Shown: one piece after another, positions 25,628 to 33,085 of the stretch | Position numbering within the stretch: the first letter of the stretch is position 1 | Layout of the letters: each line of letters opens with the position of its first letter | Assembly: GCA_050008575.1 (NCBI GenBank) | Contig: JBEKMJ010000024.1 | Location: 18,995 to 82,994, forward strand | Direction of reading: 5' to 3' | Source: Bog-159 sp050008575 | Lineage (GTDB): Bacteria > Acidobacteriota > Terriglobia > Bryobacterales > Bryobacteraceae | DNA: 64,000 nt | Position numbers and translations under genes: made by a program | Notes under the pieces: generated by a model | The model's input: only the letters and a program-made list of their open reading frames with translations | The model's database searches: none | Told to the model about the DNA's origin: nothing

Positions 25628-26368
25628 ATGGGGGAAGATGTACAGCCGGTCCAGTTGAAACCGGAGACATTGCAGGCTTTCGAGGCGTATATCCGCGACG
25701 CCGAAGCCGCCATGGAACAAACGCTGCGCGGCGACGGGTTCCTGTGGTCGGAAGGCGAACCCAAACGGGCCAAGCAGGTGCGCCAAGGGAAGGTCGTCGC
25801 GGATCTCTGGCAGGGCAAGAGTCCCGCTAAGATACCCGCCGGTTTGATCCACGACTGGATCGGCGCCGTGTTCATTCCCGGCGCGAACGTGGCGCGCGTC
25901 CTGGCGCGCATCCAGGATTACGACAACTACAAGAATCTGTACCGGCCGGAGGTGATGGACTCCAAGCTGATCGCCCGGCGCGGCGACGACTTTCAAATCT
26001 ACCTGCGCGTGCTGAAGAAGAAGATCGTTACCGTAGTGCTCGACACCGATCATGACGTGCATTATTTCCATGTCGATGGCGCGCGCTGGGGTTGCCGCTC
26101 CTACACGACGCGCACGGCCGAAGTGGATGACGCCGGTAAGCCCAAGGAAAAGGTCTATCCGCCCGACACCGGTTACGGGTTCTTGTGGCGTCTCTATTCC
26201 TACTGGCGCTTTGAGGAGCGGGACGGCGGCGTGTGCGCCGAATGCCGGGCGATTTCCCTGACGCGCGACATCCCCACGGTCTTGAAATGGATCGTCGAGC
26301 CCATGGTGCGGAGCCTGCCGAAGGATACGTTGATGCATACCCTGAAAGCCACGCGCGACGCCGTGTAG
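25628..26368 (+). CDS. START/SRPBCC-like conserved protein
   Basis: 246 residues from ATG 25628. An alternative in-frame start at 25574 would translate the repeat word. The fold order (helix, small strands, a basic strand RVLKKKIVTVVLDTDHDVHYF, and a C-terminal long helix TVLKWIVEPMVRSLPKDTLMHTLKATRDAV) fits a START-like lipid-binding protein. The C-terminal helix is the strongest clue. No operon partner. The stop TAG is formed by the first bases of repeat R8. Confidence 0.7.
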   Translation: MGEDVQPVQLKPETLQAFEAYIRDAEAAMEQTLRGDGFLWSEGEPKRAKQVRQGKVVADLWQGKSPAKIPAGLIHDWIGAVFIPGANVARVLARIQDYDNYKNLYRPEVMDSKLIARRGDDFQIYLRVLKKKIVTVVLDTDHDVHYFHVDGARWGCRSYTTRTAEVDDAGKPKEKVYPPDTGYGFLWRLYSYWRFEERDGGVCAECRAISLTRDIPTVLKWIVEPMVRSLPKDTLMHTLKATRDAV

Positions 26369-26400
26369 GGCGGCGCCATGCGCCGCCGGGGCTGCCGCCC
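26364..26400. repeat. Palindromic words R8
   Basis: GTAGGGCGGCGCC-ATG-type word (arms GGCGGCGC and GCGCCGCC) followed by a second partial word. Its GTAG supplies the stop codon of the preceding gene. Confidence 0.75.
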
Positions 26401-26465
26401 GCGATTCGACTTGCTATCATGGTGATCGCGGCCGAGACATCCAATCTCGGGCCGCGGAGGACAAT

Positions 26466-26915
26466 ATGAGCACAAAAGCCCGCACCCTCGTTTCCATCCT
26501 ATTCGCGTTGACCACGGTTCTTCCATCCGGCCTTGCCGCCGATTCGGGAGCTCCCGCCCAGCCGCCGCCTTTGCCGCTGGGATGCTGGAGCCTCAACGCG
26601 AATGGAAGTCAGGCATCCCTGTGCATTCCATCGCTGCAAAGTGACGGTAGCTTCGTCGGCAGCATGGTGTTTGCAGGCTACACAAACGTGATCACCGGGT
26701 TTTGGAGCAGCGGGGCGCAGCAGATCAGCTTTCTGCGGCTGGGGGTCGTCGCCAACCCACTCTCCTACCAGTCGTTCACCGGCTATCTTTTTCCCGCGGA
26801 CGCTGCAAACCCCACTGGCCCGCAGATGTTGGCCGGGTCGTTCGCTGTATTCGGGCCAGCCGGCGGAGGCTTGCAGTCCCGCAATGCATTTGGATGGACT
26901 GCATCGCACCAGTGA
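26466..26915 (+). CDS. Small secreted protein, possible avidin-like barrel
   Basis: 149 residues with a signal peptide cut near residue 25 (GLAADS). The mature 120 residues show G-C-W-SLN-NGS, a central ITGFW segment, QSFTGYLFP and a closing FGWTAS. The W/G spacing recalls the avidin/streptavidin barrel order but is too weak to name it. It stands alone. The gene is unusual in being short, secreted and free of charges. Confidence 0.65.
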   Translation: MSTKARTLVSILFALTTVLPSGLAADSGAPAQPPPLPLGCWSLNANGSQASLCIPSLQSDGSFVGSMVFAGYTNVITGFWSSGAQQISFLRLGVVANPLSYQSFTGYLFPADAANPTGPQMLAGSFAVFGPAGGGLQSRNAFGWTASHQ

Positions 26916-26921
26916 AGCTTC

Positions 26922-27053
26922 GTGGCGCAGGCCCGTGGCCTGCCGGCCGCCTCTCAGGCCGCCAAGACGCGGGGCTAAAGCCCCGCGCGAGCCGGCTGAA
27001 AGCCGGCTGCGGGCAGAATTGCCCGCCCTCCACAGGCTGAAGCCTATGCCACC
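26922..27053. repeat. Palindromic-word repeat cluster R9
   Basis: GTGGCGCAGG, AGGCC-CGT-GGCCT, GGCGGCCT-type, CGGGGCT-AA-AGCCCCG, GCCGGCT-GAA-AGCCGGC, GGGCA-GAATT-GCCC and CACAGGCT-GA-AGCCT words in a row. Fills the gap between convergent genes 26466-26915 and 27137-27538. Confidence 0.88.
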
Positions 27054-27136
27054 TAGCCGGGCAAAAGGCCAATCGAAATCGCTGAAATACCGACTCGGAG
27101 TTTGGGGACTAGTTTGGTTCGAAGCGTCCCAACCGG

Positions 27137-27538
27137 CTAAAACTGCCCCGCCTGGCTGCCCTGCGCACCGGCGGATATCGGCGCAGCCGCGGCGGCCGCT
27201 TTGTCCTTCAACTCCGGAGCCACCGGCTTCCGTACATCGTAAAACTGCACACGGCAATACCGGCAATGGTAAAGGTCGGCGCCCCACAGGAATTGCGCGA
27301 AATTGATCGGCCCCTTTTGCATCGGATCGATCTTGTCGCGCGTCGCCATGCGCGTCAGCCGATACGTCCCGCAACGTGGACAGCGCGGATAATCGCCCAG
27401 GTACAAGGCGTACCACCGCGGCTCGGGCTTACGCATATGGCATTGGCGGCACTCGTACATCGCCACGTACACCAACCGCTCCGCGAGGGTTCGGTGGACG
27501 CGCCGCAGTCGTCCCTGGCAAGTCGGGCAATGGAGCAC
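27137..27538 (-). CDS. Multi-zinc-ribbon protein
   Basis: 133 residues with four CxxC pairs: CPTC (residue 4), CRQC (about 30), CPRC (about 52) and CRYC (about 92), enough for two zinc ribbons. Aromatic and basic residues between them suggest nucleic-acid or protein binding. The tail is an Ala-rich disordered stretch. GTG start at 27538. Divergent from uvrA with 87 bases between. No family recognised. Confidence 0.72.
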   Translation of the reverse strand: MLHCPTCQGRLRRVHRTLAERLVYVAMYECRQCHMRKPEPRWYALYLGDYPRCPRCGTYRLTRMATRDKIDPMQKGPINFAQFLWGADLYHCRYCRVQFYDVRKPVAPELKDKAAAAAAPISAGAQGSQAGQF

Positions 27539-27625
27539 TTCGTTCTCTTTTATATCACCAATTGCGCGAACAACTCAACCCGCGCCACAATAGGATATAG
27601 CCTTCGTCTCCCCCGAACAAGTATT

Positions 27626-30382
27626 ATGCTCGAACGAATCTCGGTCCACGGTGCGCGCCAGCACAATCTGAAGAACATCGACGTCGAAATTCCGCGCAAC
27701 AGCCTCACCGTGATTACCGGGCTGAGCGGCTCCGGCAAATCGTCCCTCGCGTTCGACACCATCTACGCGGAAGGCCAGCGGCGCTATGTGGAAACGCTCT
27801 CCACTTACGCGCGCCAGTTCCTCGACCAGATGGAACGCCCCGACGTGGATTCCATCGACGGCCTCAGCCCCGCCATTTCGATCGAGCAGAAGACCACCAG
27901 CCGCAGCCCGCGTTCCACGGTCGGCACCATCACCGAGATCTACGATTACCTGCGGCTGCTCTACTCCTCCATCGGCACGCCGCACTGCCCGCTCTGCGGC
28001 AACCCGATTTCGCGTCAGACCACGGAGCAGATCCTCCAACACGTGCTGGCGCTGCGGCCCGACGACCGCATCATGGTCCTGGCGCCCGTCGTCCGCGGAC
28101 GCAAGGGCGAGTTCAAGAAGGACCTGGAGAAATTTGCGCGCCAGGGATTCGTGCGCGCCCGTATCGACGGCATCCTGCGGTCGCTCGAAGACGACATCCC
28201 GCTCGACAAACGCCGCAACCATACGGTCGAAGTGGTGGTCGACCGGTTGCTCGTCAAGCCGGGTATCGAGAAGCGTCTGGAAGCCTCCATCGAAACCGCC
28301 ACAAAGCTGGCGGATGGGCTGGTGCTGATCGCGGTGGTCAACGGCGAGGAGCGTCTCTACTCGCAAAAGCTGGCCTGCACGGAGTGCGGCACCAGCGTGC
28401 CCCAACTCGAGCCGCGCTCGTTTTCATTCAACAGTCCATATGGCGCTTGCGAGGAATGCACCGGGCTGGGCAGCAAGTGGACGTTCGATCCGGGCAAGGC
28501 CATCGTGGATTTTTCCAAGCCGCTGTTGGAGGGCGGGCTGGGGCCGGGCGCGGGATCGGCCTACATGCGCCACCGGCTCGCGGAAGCCGCCAAGGCCCTG
28601 CGCATCGACTTGGCCACACCCTTCGATCGGTTTCCAAAGAAGGTGCAGACCGCGCTGCTCGACGGCGGCGTTGCGGGTAACGGGGGCTTTCCAGGCATTC
28701 TCAAGATTCTGGCCAAGACCTACGACGAATCGTCGGAAGGATATCGCGAATGGCTCACCGAGTACATGTCGCCGGCCGAGTGTCCCGCCTGCCACGGCCT
28801 ACGGCTGCGGCCAGCCAGCCTGGCCGTGCGGGTGAAGAACTTCTCCATCGCCGAGTTCACCCAAATGCCCATCGCGCGCGCGCTGCTGACGGTGCGCAAC
28901 TGGGAATTCGGCGAGCGCGAGACGCAGATCGCCGGGCGCATCGTGGACGAAATCCGCCGGCGGCTGGAATTTCTTTCGGCCGTGGGGCTCGATTACCTGA
29001 GCCTGGAACGCTCCGCGGCCACGCTTTCCGGCGGCGAGGCGCAGCGCATCCGCCTGGCCACCCAGATCGGCTCGAAGCTGCGCGGAGTGCTTTACGTTCT
29101 GGACGAACCTTCCATCGGGCTGCATCCGCGCGATAACGGCCGCCTGCTCGATACTCTCACGCACCTGCGCGACATGGGCAATACCGTGCTGGTCGTCGAG
29201 CACGACGCGGAAACCATCGAGCGCGCGGATTATGTGATCGACCTGGGGCCGGGCGCGGGCCGCCTGGGAGGCGAACTGGTGGCGGCGGGCACGCCCAAAG
29301 GCATCGAACGAAATTCCGCGTCGTTGACCGGGCGCTACCTTTCGGGCGCTCTCCGGATCGCGGTGCCGTCCACGCGGCGGCCCTCGAACGGGAAGAAAAT
29401 TGCGGTAATCGGCGCGTCCGAGCACAACCTGAAAGATATCGATGTGGAGTTTCCCCTCGGGCTATTGACCGTGGTAACCGGCGTCTCCGGCAGCGGAAAA
29501 TCGACACTGGTGAACGAGATCCTGTATCGCGCGCTGGCCCAGCAAATCTACGGTTCCCACGAAAACCCAGGCAAGTTTACGCAGATCAAGGGCATGCAAA
29601 ATATCGACAAGGTGATTCGCATCGATCAATCGCCCATCGGCCGTACGCCGCGCTCCAACCCCGCCACCTACACGGGACTGTTCACGCCCATTCGCGATCT
29701 TTATGCCATGCTGCCCGAGTCCCGCGAGCGCGGCTACAAACCGGGCCGCTTCAGCTTCAACGTGAAAGGTGGACGATGCGAGGCATGTCAGGGCGATGGC
29801 CTGAAGCGCATCGAAATGAATTTTCTACCCGATGTCTACGTCACCTGCGACGTGTGCCGCGGCCGGAGGTACAATCACGAGACGCTGCAGGTGAAGTATA
29901 AAGGCCATTCCGTCGCCGACCTGCTCGACTGCACCGTGGAGGAGGCGCTGCCGCTGATGGAGAACATCCCGCATATCCGGCCTAAGCTGCAAACGTTGAA
30001 TGACGTGGGTCTCGGCTATATCCACCTGGGACAATCGTCCACTACCCTGTCGGGCGGCGAAGCGCAGCGCATCAAGCTCGCCAAGGAGTTGAGTAAGCGG
30101 CAGACCGGGCGCACGTTTTATGTGCTCGACGAGCCTACCACCGGTCTGCATTTCGACGATGTGCGCAAACTGCTGGACGTGCTGCAAAGGCTCGTCGACC
30201 TGGGCAACACCGTCGTGGTCATCGAACACAATATGGATGTAATGAAAGCGGCCGATTGGATCGTCGATCTGGGACCGGATGGCGGCGAATATGGCGGACG
30301 GCTGGTCGCCGCCGGAACGCCCGAGCAGGTGGCGCGGTCGAAGAAAAGCTACACCGCCGAAGCTCTCCGGAAGGTATTATGA
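27626..30382 (+). CDS. uvrA: Excinuclease ABC subunit A
   Basis: 918 residues. UvrA scans DNA for lesions and loads UvrB in nucleotide excision repair. Two ABC ATPase modules: Walker A GLSGSGKS (about residue 31) and GVSGSGKS (about 620), signature LSGGEAQRI in both, and Walker B LDEPSIGLHP and LDEPTTGLHF. Zinc modules CPLCGNPI, CTECG/CEECTGLG and CEACQGDG/CDVCRGRRY are intact. The ATG at 27626 starts the MLERISVHGARQHNLKNID motif exactly. The stop TGA overlaps an ATG (ATGA) at 30379. Confidence 0.98.
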   Translation: MLERISVHGARQHNLKNIDVEIPRNSLTVITGLSGSGKSSLAFDTIYAEGQRRYVETLSTYARQFLDQMERPDVDSIDGLSPAISIEQKTTSRSPRSTVGTITEIYDYLRLLYSSIGTPHCPLCGNPISRQTTEQILQHVLALRPDDRIMVLAPVVRGRKGEFKKDLEKFARQGFVRARIDGILRSLEDDIPLDKRRNHTVEVVVDRLLVKPGIEKRLEASIETATKLADGLVLIAVVNGEERLYSQKLACTECGTSVPQLEPRSFSFNSPYGACEECTGLGSKWTFDPGKAIVDFSKPLLEGGLGPGAGSAYMRHRLAEAAKALRIDLATPFDRFPKKVQTALLDGGVAGNGGFPGILKILAKTYDESSEGYREWLTEYMSPAECPACHGLRLRPASLAVRVKNFSIAEFTQMPIARALLTVRNWEFGERETQIAGRIVDEIRRRLEFLSAVGLDYLSLERSAATLSGGEAQRIRLATQIGSKLRGVLYVLDEPSIGLHPRDNGRLLDTLTHLRDMGNTVLVVEHDAETIERADYVIDLGPGAGRLGGELVAAGTPKGIERNSASLTGRYLSGALRIAVPSTRRPSNGKKIAVIGASEHNLKDIDVEFPLGLLTVVTGVSGSGKSTLVNEILYRALAQQIYGSHENPGKFTQIKGMQNIDKVIRIDQSPIGRTPRSNPATYTGLFTPIRDLYAMLPESRERGYKPGRFSFNVKGGRCEACQGDGLKRIEMNFLPDVYVTCDVCRGRRYNHETLQVKYKGHSVADLLDCTVEEALPLMENIPHIRPKLQTLNDVGLGYIHLGQSSTTLSGGEAQRIKLAKELSKRQTGRTFYVLDEPTTGLHFDDVRKLLDVLQRLVDLGNTVVVIEHNMDVMKAADWIVDLGPDGGEYGGRLVAAGTPEQVARSKKSYTAEALRKVL

Positions 30383-30457
30383 CCAAGCATTGTGGGGCAG
30401 GCGTCCACGCCTGCGGCGGGTCTCCAGACCCGCCATGCGGGGGCGGACAATGACCAA
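30379..30457. repeat. Palindromic-word insertion R10 flanked by 8-bp duplication
   Basis: ATGACCAA at 30379-30386 recurs at 30450-30457, bracketing 63 bases that contain AGGCG-TCCA-CGCCT and GCGGGTCT-CC-AGACCCGC words (30393-30440). The left copy overlaps the uvrA stop, the right copy is the start of the next gene. This is what an insertion with an 8-base target-site duplication would leave. The left ATG opens a 24-codon frame that ends in TGA at 30451-30453, overlapping the right ATG. Confidence 0.8.
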
Positions 30458-31409
30458 ATACACTACCCAACCCATCGACCTCTCGGACCTCAAAACGGTC
30501 CCCCTCCGCACCCGCGCAGGCAAAGTGCGTGTAGCGGACTTCGCCGCCCCCTACCCAAAAAGCGCCGGCATCGCCGGGTGGCTCGATTCCCTGCCCCACA
30601 TTCTGGCGGGCGACTCCCTGCGCGCCGTAGTCGCGGCCATCGACGCGGCGCGCGCGCGCGGCCGCAACATCGTCTGGGGCCTGGGCGGGCACGTAATCAA
30701 ATGCGGCCTGGCCCCCGTGCTGATCGACTTAATGCACCGCGGCTACGCCACCGCGTTCGCCATGAACGGCGCGGCGGCGATTCACGATTTCGAGATCGCG
30801 CTGGCGGGCCAAACCAGCGAGGATGTGGAAGCCGTCCTGCCCGACGGACGCTTTGGCGCGGCCGAGGAAACCGGGCGCGAGATGAACCACGCCATCGCCG
30901 CCGGCGCCCGCGATGCGCTCGGCATGGGCGAAGCGCTGGGCCGCCGCCTAAATGAAATCGCCGCCCCCGAATTCGCGCCCGCTAGCCTGGTGCTGCAAGC
31001 CTGGCGCGCCGCGGCGCCCGTGACCGTTCACGTGGCGGTCGGCACCGACACGCCGCACATGCATCCCGCGGTGGATGCGGCCGCTATCGGCAGCGCCACG
31101 CATCAAGACTTCCGGCTGCTCTGCTCGCTGGTGGCGGGGCTCGACGATGGCGGCGTCTATCTGAATGTGGGGTCCGCCGTGGTGCTGCCGGAAGTCTTCC
31201 TGAAGGCCGTCTCCGCCGTGCGCAACCTGGGACATCCGCTGGCCGGCTTCACTACCGTCAACCTCGACTTCCTGCAGCATTACCGCCCTAAGCTCAACGT
31301 GGTGGAAAGGCCGCACGCCCAGTCGGGCGGCGCCGGGTATGCGCTCACTGGACATCACGAGATCCTGATACCGCTGTTGGCCGCCTGTCTGATCGAGAAG
31401 GAACTATGA
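30450..31409 (+). CDS. Conserved protein, deoxyhypusine-synthase-like
   Basis: 319 residues. Features: WGLGGHVIKCGLAPVLIDLM (about residue 70) with a glycine-rich nucleotide-type loop, MNGAAAIHDFE, PDGRFGAAEETGREMN, and VHVAVGTDTPHMHP. The layout recalls the NAD-binding fold of deoxyhypusine synthase-like bacterial proteins, but the catalytic Lys of that family is not evident, so the assignment is weak. It follows uvrA through repeat R10 and overlaps the CPBP gene downstream by ATGA, so the three are one transcription unit. Confidence 0.75.
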   Translation: MTKYTTQPIDLSDLKTVPLRTRAGKVRVADFAAPYPKSAGIAGWLDSLPHILAGDSLRAVVAAIDAARARGRNIVWGLGGHVIKCGLAPVLIDLMHRGYATAFAMNGAAAIHDFEIALAGQTSEDVEAVLPDGRFGAAEETGREMNHAIAAGARDALGMGEALGRRLNEIAAPEFAPASLVLQAWRAAAPVTVHVAVGTDTPHMHPAVDAAAIGSATHQDFRLLCSLVAGLDDGGVYLNVGSAVVLPEVFLKAVSAVRNLGHPLAGFTTVNLDFLQHYRPKLNVVERPHAQSGGAGYALTGHHEILIPLLAACLIEKEL

Positions 31410-32170
31410 CCCCGGAACCGCCTCCGCCCGAGATCGCCGTGGCGCCGGAGTCCCCTCCAGTGGAAATTTACCCATTCTGGGGCTATCCGGATCTGTTCGG
31501 CTTCATCCTGATCGCCTTGCTGGGGTCGGTGGTGGAGTCGTTGGCCATGTCCGAGCTGATTGCGCTCACGCACGTCAAGCAGATCTACGTGCTCATACCC
31601 GCACAGGTGATGCTCTACGGCTTCCTGTTGGGAACGTTGGCGGTCATTTTTCGTCGCTATTACGGCCGGCCGTTCTGGCATTCGTTGCGCTGGGCGCCGG
31701 CCGGCTTGGGCGCTCCCTTTGTCGCCGCCTGCGGCATCATGGCGGCCTTTGCCGTCATGGTGGCCAGCGTAGCGATGCGTACGCCGGATATCGACAGCCC
31801 CATGAAAGCGCTGCTCTCGGACCCGGTCTCCGTGCTGTTCATCGCGGTCATCGGCACTACGCTGGCGCCGCTGTGCGAGGAGATCGTGTTTCGCGGATTC
31901 CTGCAGCCGCTGCTGGTTCGTTCCCTGGGCGCGGCGCCCGGCATTCTGCTGGCGGCCGCGGCGTTCGGGCTGATGCATCTGCAGGAGTACGGCTACTCCT
32001 GGCGGCACGCGCTGCTGATTTCAACAGCCGGCGCGGCCTTCGGCTGGATGCGCCATCGCACCGGCTCCACCAAGGCGGCGGCCCTCATGCATGCGGCCTA
32101 CAATTGCGTCTTCTTCCTGCTGTTGGCCGTGCAGCAAGCCGCCATGCACGGCCGCTGGGCCGGCCGCTAA
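31406..32170 (+). CDS. CPBP-family intramembrane metalloprotease
   Basis: 254 residues with about seven membrane helices. Motifs EEIVFRGF (about residue 152), FGLMHLQEYG (about 190) and a final HAAYN (about 230) form the glutamate/histidine metal site of the CPBP/Abi family. Unlike the one at 15854, it has a Pro-rich cytoplasmic N-terminus. Start overlaps the upstream stop by ATGA. Confidence 0.9.
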   Translation: MTPEPPPPEIAVAPESPPVEIYPFWGYPDLFGFILIALLGSVVESLAMSELIALTHVKQIYVLIPAQVMLYGFLLGTLAVIFRRYYGRPFWHSLRWAPAGLGAPFVAACGIMAAFAVMVASVAMRTPDIDSPMKALLSDPVSVLFIAVIGTTLAPLCEEIVFRGFLQPLLVRSLGAAPGILLAAAAFGLMHLQEYGYSWRHALLISTAGAAFGWMRHRTGSTKAAALMHAAYNCVFFLLLAVQQAAMHGRWAGR

Positions 32171-32177
32171 CGCCTCA

Positions 32178-32254
32178 GTGGGGCAGGCTCGCAGCCTGGC
32201 TCGCAGCCTGCGCGGGCCTCGCAGGCCCGCTCTTCGGCGAGCGAGAGTTCGCCT
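32178..32254. repeat. Palindromic-word repeat cluster R11
   Basis: GTGGGGCAGG start, with the AGGCT-CGC-AGCCT word present twice in tandem, then GGGCCT-CGC-AGGCCC and a GCGAGCGAGAGTTCGC word. The local duplication shows that single words can be copied in place. Confidence 0.85.
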
Positions 32255-32311
32255 CAATTCCGACTAAATACTCTGATATTATCTCCGCCCCGCGCCCACT
32301 ACGGTAATGTC

Positions 32312-33082
32312 GTGAAAACTCTAATCGCCGCCCTCGCCCTGGCCGCCGGCCTGTGCGCCCAGGATGCCAATGCGCCCAATTACACCGCCGCCGGGATCGT
32401 CAATGGCGCCAGCTTCGCCCCCGGTCTGGCTCCCAATACCATCGTCTCCATCTTCGGCACGAATCTCTCCTGGAATACCCAGGTCGTCGGCCTCAGCGAT
32501 TTGTCCGGCGGCGTCATGCCCACCGAACTGGCCAACGTCGAGGTCTACTTCGAAGGCTGGCCGGCGTATCTCTATTACGTCTCTCCGCTGCAGATCAACC
32601 TGCTGGTTCCCAGTTCCCTGCTGCCCGGCACTTTCCAGTTCTGGGTGGCCCGGCAGGGCACCCGCGGCCCCATCGTAACGGTCACCCTGCAAAACGCGGC
32701 GCCGGCTATGTTTCAGTATCCGGCCGGCACCGCCATCTCGACCCACGCCGATGGATCGCTGGTCTCGACCAACGCGCCGGCCACCGCCGGCGAAATCGTC
32801 ACATTATGGGCCACCGGTTTGGGAAACACCATTCCCGAACTCGAGGACGGCACTCTCCCGGCCGCCGCGCAAGGGCTTAGCCTGTTCAGTCAATTCGACG
32901 TCCAAATCAACGGCGCCGTCTTGGATCCCAGCGCGATTCTCTATGCCGGCGTGGCCCCCGGCTATGCGGGCCTCTACCAGGTGAACGTGAAACTGCCCGA
33001 TCCGCTTCCGCCCAATCCCGAGATCCGCCTGGCGCTGGCGGGCATACTCAGCCCTCCCGGCTTGATTCTGCCCACCGAGTAG
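32312..33082 (+). CDS. Secreted TIGR03437-domain protein
   Basis: 256 residues from GTG. Signal peptide residues 1-17 (AALALAAGLCAQ). The rest is one TIGR03437 domain, characteristic of Solibacter and relatives: AGIVNGASFAPGLAPNTIVSIFG, ELANVEVYFEGWPAYLYYVSPLQINLLVPSSL, ATGLGNTIPELEDGTLP and a terminal GLYQVNVKLPD. Function unknown, secreted or surface-attached. It is convergent with the next gene, with 3 bases between the stops. Confidence 0.92.
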   Translation: MKTLIAALALAAGLCAQDANAPNYTAAGIVNGASFAPGLAPNTIVSIFGTNLSWNTQVVGLSDLSGGVMPTELANVEVYFEGWPAYLYYVSPLQINLLVPSSLLPGTFQFWVARQGTRGPIVTVTLQNAAPAMFQYPAGTAISTHADGSLVSTNAPATAGEIVTLWATGLGNTIPELEDGTLPAAAQGLSLFSQFDVQINGAVLDPSAILYAGVAPGYAGLYQVNVKLPDPLPPNPEIRLALAGILSPPGLILPTE

Positions 33083-33085
33083 CGC

